Shown in pieces: positions 61,534 to 64,000 of a stretch of 64,000 nt of DNA. Both the position numbers and the translations under genes were made by a program. The first letter of the stretch is position 1. Each line of letters starts with the position of its first letter. The notes beneath the pieces are model-generated. The model was not told the DNA's origin, searched no databases, and was given only the letters and a program-made list of their open reading frames with translations. The stretch comes from Salinarimonas sp. (GTDB lineage Bacteria > Pseudomonadota > Alphaproteobacteria > Rhizobiales > Beijerinckiaceae): positions 1 through 64,000 of the forward strand of contig JAFIEI010000002.1 in the NCBI GenBank assembly GCA_020832565.1. The letters run 5' to 3'.

Positions 61534-63252
61534 ATGGGCGAGACGCACGCATTCTATGAATTCGCCATCGTTCTGGCGCTCGCTTCCGCCGTGGGGCTGG
61601 CAGGGCTGCTCCTGAGGCAGCCCCTCGTCGTCGCCTTCATCGCTACCGGCATCATCGTCGGCCCGGACGTGCTGAATATCATAAGCGATGCGGAAGCCGT
61701 CGATCTTCTGGCCGAGATCGGCATTGCGGCTTTGCTCTTCCTCGTCGGGCTCAAGCTCGACGTGCATATCGTGCGCAAGCTCGGCGCCGTCTCCGTGGCG
61801 ACGGGGCTCGGCCAGGTGAGCTTCACCGCCGTGTTCGGCTTCCTGATCTGCCTGATGCTCGGGCTCGACCTGATCACCAGCATCTATATCGGCGTGGCAC
61901 TGACCTTCTCCTCGACGATCATCATCGTGAAGCTGCTCAGCGACAAGCGCGAGGTGGATTCGCTGCACGGGCGCATCGCCATCGGCTTCCTGATCGTGCA
62001 GGATATCGTCGTGGTGCTGGCCATGATCACGCTCTCGACGATCGGCGTCGGCGTGGGCGGATCGGCGGCGGGGCTGGGGATCGGCGGCGTGCTCGGCGCG
62101 GGCCTGCTGCTCGTGGGTGCCGTCGCGCTGTTCATCCGCTACATCGCCGAACCGCTGATGAGCCGGATCGCGCGCATGCCGGAATTGCTCGTCACCTTCG
62201 CCATTGCCTGGGCGGTGCTGTTTGCCGCAATCTGCGACTGGATCGGCCTCGGCAAGGAACTCGGCGGCCTGCTCGCCGGCGTTTCGCTCGCCACCACCTC
62301 CTACCGCGAAGCCATCGCCTCGCGGCTGTCGAGCATGCGCGACTTCCTTCTGCTTTTCTTCTTCATCAGTCTCGGCATGGGGCTCAGCCTGAGCGCGCTC
62401 GGCGACCAGATCCCGGCAGCGGTGGTGCTCTCGCTCTTCGTGCTGATCGGCAACCCGCTGATCGTGATGGCGATCATGGGTTATATGGGCTACCGCAAGC
62501 GCACAGGCGTGATGGCTGGCGTGACCGTGGCGCAGATCAGCGAATTCTCGCTGATTTTCATGGCCATGGGCGTGACGATCGGCCATGTCTTCGACGAGGC
62601 GGTCGGGCTGGTCACGCTGGTCGGGCTCGTGACCATCACGCTCTCGACCTACATGATCCTCTACGCCCAGACGATCTATGGCTGGATCGAGCCCTGGATC
62701 GGCATGTTCGAGCGCTCCGATCCGCATCGCGAGGATCAGAGCGAACCCGTCAAGAGCGCGGATTACGATATCGTCCTGTTCGGGCTCGGTCGCTACGGCA
62801 CGCAATTGTCACATGTCATGCGTGATGCCGGGGCAAAGGTGCTCGGCGTCGATTTCGACCCGGAAGCCGTGGCCAGATGGCGCAAGAGCGGCCTTGCGGG
62901 GCTCTATGGCGATGCCGCCGATCCGGAATTCGTGATCAGCCTGCCGCTGTCGAAAGCGCGCTGGCTGATCATCGCCACCCCGCATATCGGCCCCTCCGTC
63001 ACGCATGAAGATGCGCGGCTGATCCTGATGGAGGAGGCGCGCAAGGCGGGCTTTGCCGGCAAGGTCGCTATACGCGGACACGGCGCCGAGGACAGGGCCA
63101 TGCTCGAGAAAGCCGGCGCCGATCTCGTGCTCGACCCCTTCGCCGATGCCGCCGTGCGCGCCGGCGAGATCGTCGGCTTCTGCAGCGAGGAAGTCCGCCA
63201 GGGCGGCGAGGTCAAAAGTGGGGAGATCAAAGCGAGCGAGCTTCCTGCCTGA
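61534..63252 (+). CDS. Kef-type K+/H+ antiporter with RCK_N domain
   Basis: A 572-aa CPA2 protein. About twelve membrane segments (residues ~8-400) include FLIVQDIVVVLAMI and GKELGGLLAGVSLATTSYREAIA; after a linker the cytosolic RCK_N domain (~415-535) begins DIVLFGLGRYGTQLSHVM, the NAD-binding loop. It should move K+ or Na+ in exchange for H+ under redox or nucleotide control. The start at 61534 has GGGG before it; 61504 is possible. A short tail with EVKSGEIKASEL ends it. Confidence 0.9.
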   Translation: MGETHAFYEFAIVLALASAVGLAGLLLRQPLVVAFIATGIIVGPDVLNIISDAEAVDLLAEIGIAALLFLVGLKLDVHIVRKLGAVSVATGLGQVSFTAVFGFLICLMLGLDLITSIYIGVALTFSSTIIIVKLLSDKREVDSLHGRIAIGFLIVQDIVVVLAMITLSTIGVGVGGSAAGLGIGGVLGAGLLLVGAVALFIRYIAEPLMSRIARMPELLVTFAIAWAVLFAAICDWIGLGKELGGLLAGVSLATTSYREAIASRLSSMRDFLLLFFFISLGMGLSLSALGDQIPAAVVLSLFVLIGNPLIVMAIMGYMGYRKRTGVMAGVTVAQISEFSLIFMAMGVTIGHVFDEAVGLVTLVGLVTITLSTYMILYAQTIYGWIEPWIGMFERSDPHREDQSEPVKSADYDIVLFGLGRYGTQLSHVMRDAGAKVLGVDFDPEAVARWRKSGLAGLYGDAADPEFVISLPLSKARWLIIATPHIGPSVTHEDARLILMEEARKAGFAGKVAIRGHGAEDRAMLEKAGADLVLDPFADAAVRAGEIVGFCSEEVRQGGEVKSGEIKASELPA

Positions 63253-63339
63253 TCTGCGGGCGTTTCGCCTTCATTTTGAGCAGCACTGCCGGCAAAACGC
63301 AGTTGCCGGGCGGGTGACGTAGCGCAATGCTCACACACC

Positions 63340-64000
63340 ATGCTGATGACCCGTCCGCCCCCCTCCCCGCGCCTGCCGCGCATGATCCGCGCCGATGGCG
63401 GCGTGCGTCTTGCAATCAGCGCCGATCCCCGCCGGGGCGGCGTGCCGATGCGCATTGCCGAAAGCGGCGGCTACCGGGTGCGCTTCCCGCGCGGGCGCAT
63501 CTGTGAGGGCGTGTTCATCAATACCGGCGGCGGCATGACCGGCGGCGACAGGCTCGCGCTTGATGTGTCACTCGATGCCGGTGCCGCAGCGACGCTGACC
63601 ACGCAGGCGGCGGAGAAGATCTATCGCAGCGATCGCGACGACACGGAAATCACCGTTGCCCTCGATCTCGCCCCCGGCGCCGCCCTCGCCTGGCTGCCGC
63701 AGGAGCAGATCCTGTTCAATGAGGCGCGACTGCGCCGGCGTTTCGAGGTGGATATGGCGGCGGATGCGCGGCTGATCCTGCTCGAATCGACGATCTTCGG
63801 GCGCACCGCCATGGGCGAGACGGTCACAAACGGGCGCTTTCGCGATTCCTGGCGGGTGCGCCGGGCGGGCAGGCTGATCTTCGCCGAGGAAGTCCGGCTG
63901 GAAGATTCCATCGCGCAGACCCTTGCGCGCGGGACTGTCGCCGGCGGTGCCCATGCTTTTGCCACCTGCCTGATCGTCGCCCCGGATGCCGAGGCGCGGC
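63340..64000 (+). CDS. ureD: Urease accessory protein UreD, 3' end missing
   Basis: From an ATG at 63340 the frame stays open to the window edge (220 codons plus one base). It matches UreD/UreH, the scaffold for urease nickel insertion: INTGGGMTGGDRLALDVSLD, AATLTTQAAEKIYRS, WLPQEQILFNEARLRRRF and LLESTIFGRTAMGE. Structural urease genes normally follow and should lie beyond the window. ATG at 63340, 63346 or 63382 could be the start. It is 87 bases after the Kef-type gene. Confidence 0.9.
   Translation, partial: MLMTRPPPSPRLPRMIRADGGVRLAISADPRRGGVPMRIAESGGYRVRFPRGRICEGVFINTGGGMTGGDRLALDVSLDAGAAATLTTQAAEKIYRSDRDDTEITVALDLAPGAALAWLPQEQILFNEARLRRRFEVDMAADARLILLESTIFGRTAMGETVTNGRFRDSWRVRRAGRLIFAEEVRLEDSIAQTLARGTVAGGAHAFATCLIVAPDAEAR

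Overview
The window is GC-rich, gene-dense chromosomal DNA, most likely from an alphaproteobacterium of the order Hyphomicrobiales (Rhizobiales). The main reason is a complete acpXL-type cluster for the very-long-chain fatty acid of lipid A (11927-16000) plus a detached fabXL-like dehydrogenase (9251-10288). Supporting signs are the yajC/secD/secF/Mth938-like order, the tsaB-rimI-plsC operon and the Nfu1-type NifU protein. The genus cannot be fixed from the sequence alone. No rRNA, tRNA, CRISPR array, transposase or integrase was seen.

Layout. 1-3000 is accessory: a small unknown operon, then a markedly AT-rich two-gene operon (NdpA/NA37-like protein plus a stand-alone RelA/SpoT synthetase) that looks horizontally acquired. 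3000-9250 is housekeeping: NTF2-like protein, plsC, rimI, tsaB, a RutE-like nitroreductase, nifU/nfuA, ftsY and an RluA-type pseudouridine synthase. 9250-17400 holds lipid A acyl-chain genes (fabXL-like, acpXL, fabZXL, two ketosynthase-like genes, a fabG-type reductase) followed by rlmB and mutT. 17400-22000 has a DUF418 membrane protein facing a LytTR regulator / secreted nuclease / M48 protease operon. 22000-36000 is mostly cell envelope and transport: D,D-carboxypeptidase, NlpC/P60, M17 aminopeptidase, a hydroxyisobutyrate dehydrogenase-family enzyme, MFS and EamA exporters, an OmpA-family protein, a GH25 muramidase lipoprotein, an LtaS-like phosphatase-superfamily protein, and mutY.

35800-36600 is a second accessory patch: an AT-rich promoter region and two overlapping genes, the second an HTH protein, in a toxin-antitoxin-like arrangement. 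36600-43400 is cysK with an Rrf2 regulator, dut-coaBC, and the Sec accessory genes. 43500-54200 has a DUF815 ATPase, a large unknown exported protein, kynureninase, a double-PilZ protein, an M20 amidohydrolase, a chemoreceptor, a methyltransferase and mmsA. 54200-61000 has two small membrane proteins of unknown function, a Ca2+/Na+ antiporter-like protein, an HCCA isomerase-like protein, a sirtuin, DUF2293, an EamA transporter and a RecD-like helicase, then a repeat-rich spacer. 61000-64000 has an AhpD-like protein, a Kef-type antiporter and the start of ureD, which runs off the right edge.

The most interesting candidates are the NdpA-like/RelA-SpoT operon (893-2952), the overlapping HTH pair (35840-36593), and the ketosynthase-like FabF2XL that lacks the catalytic cysteine. 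Assignments rest on motif recognition by eye; no database search was run.
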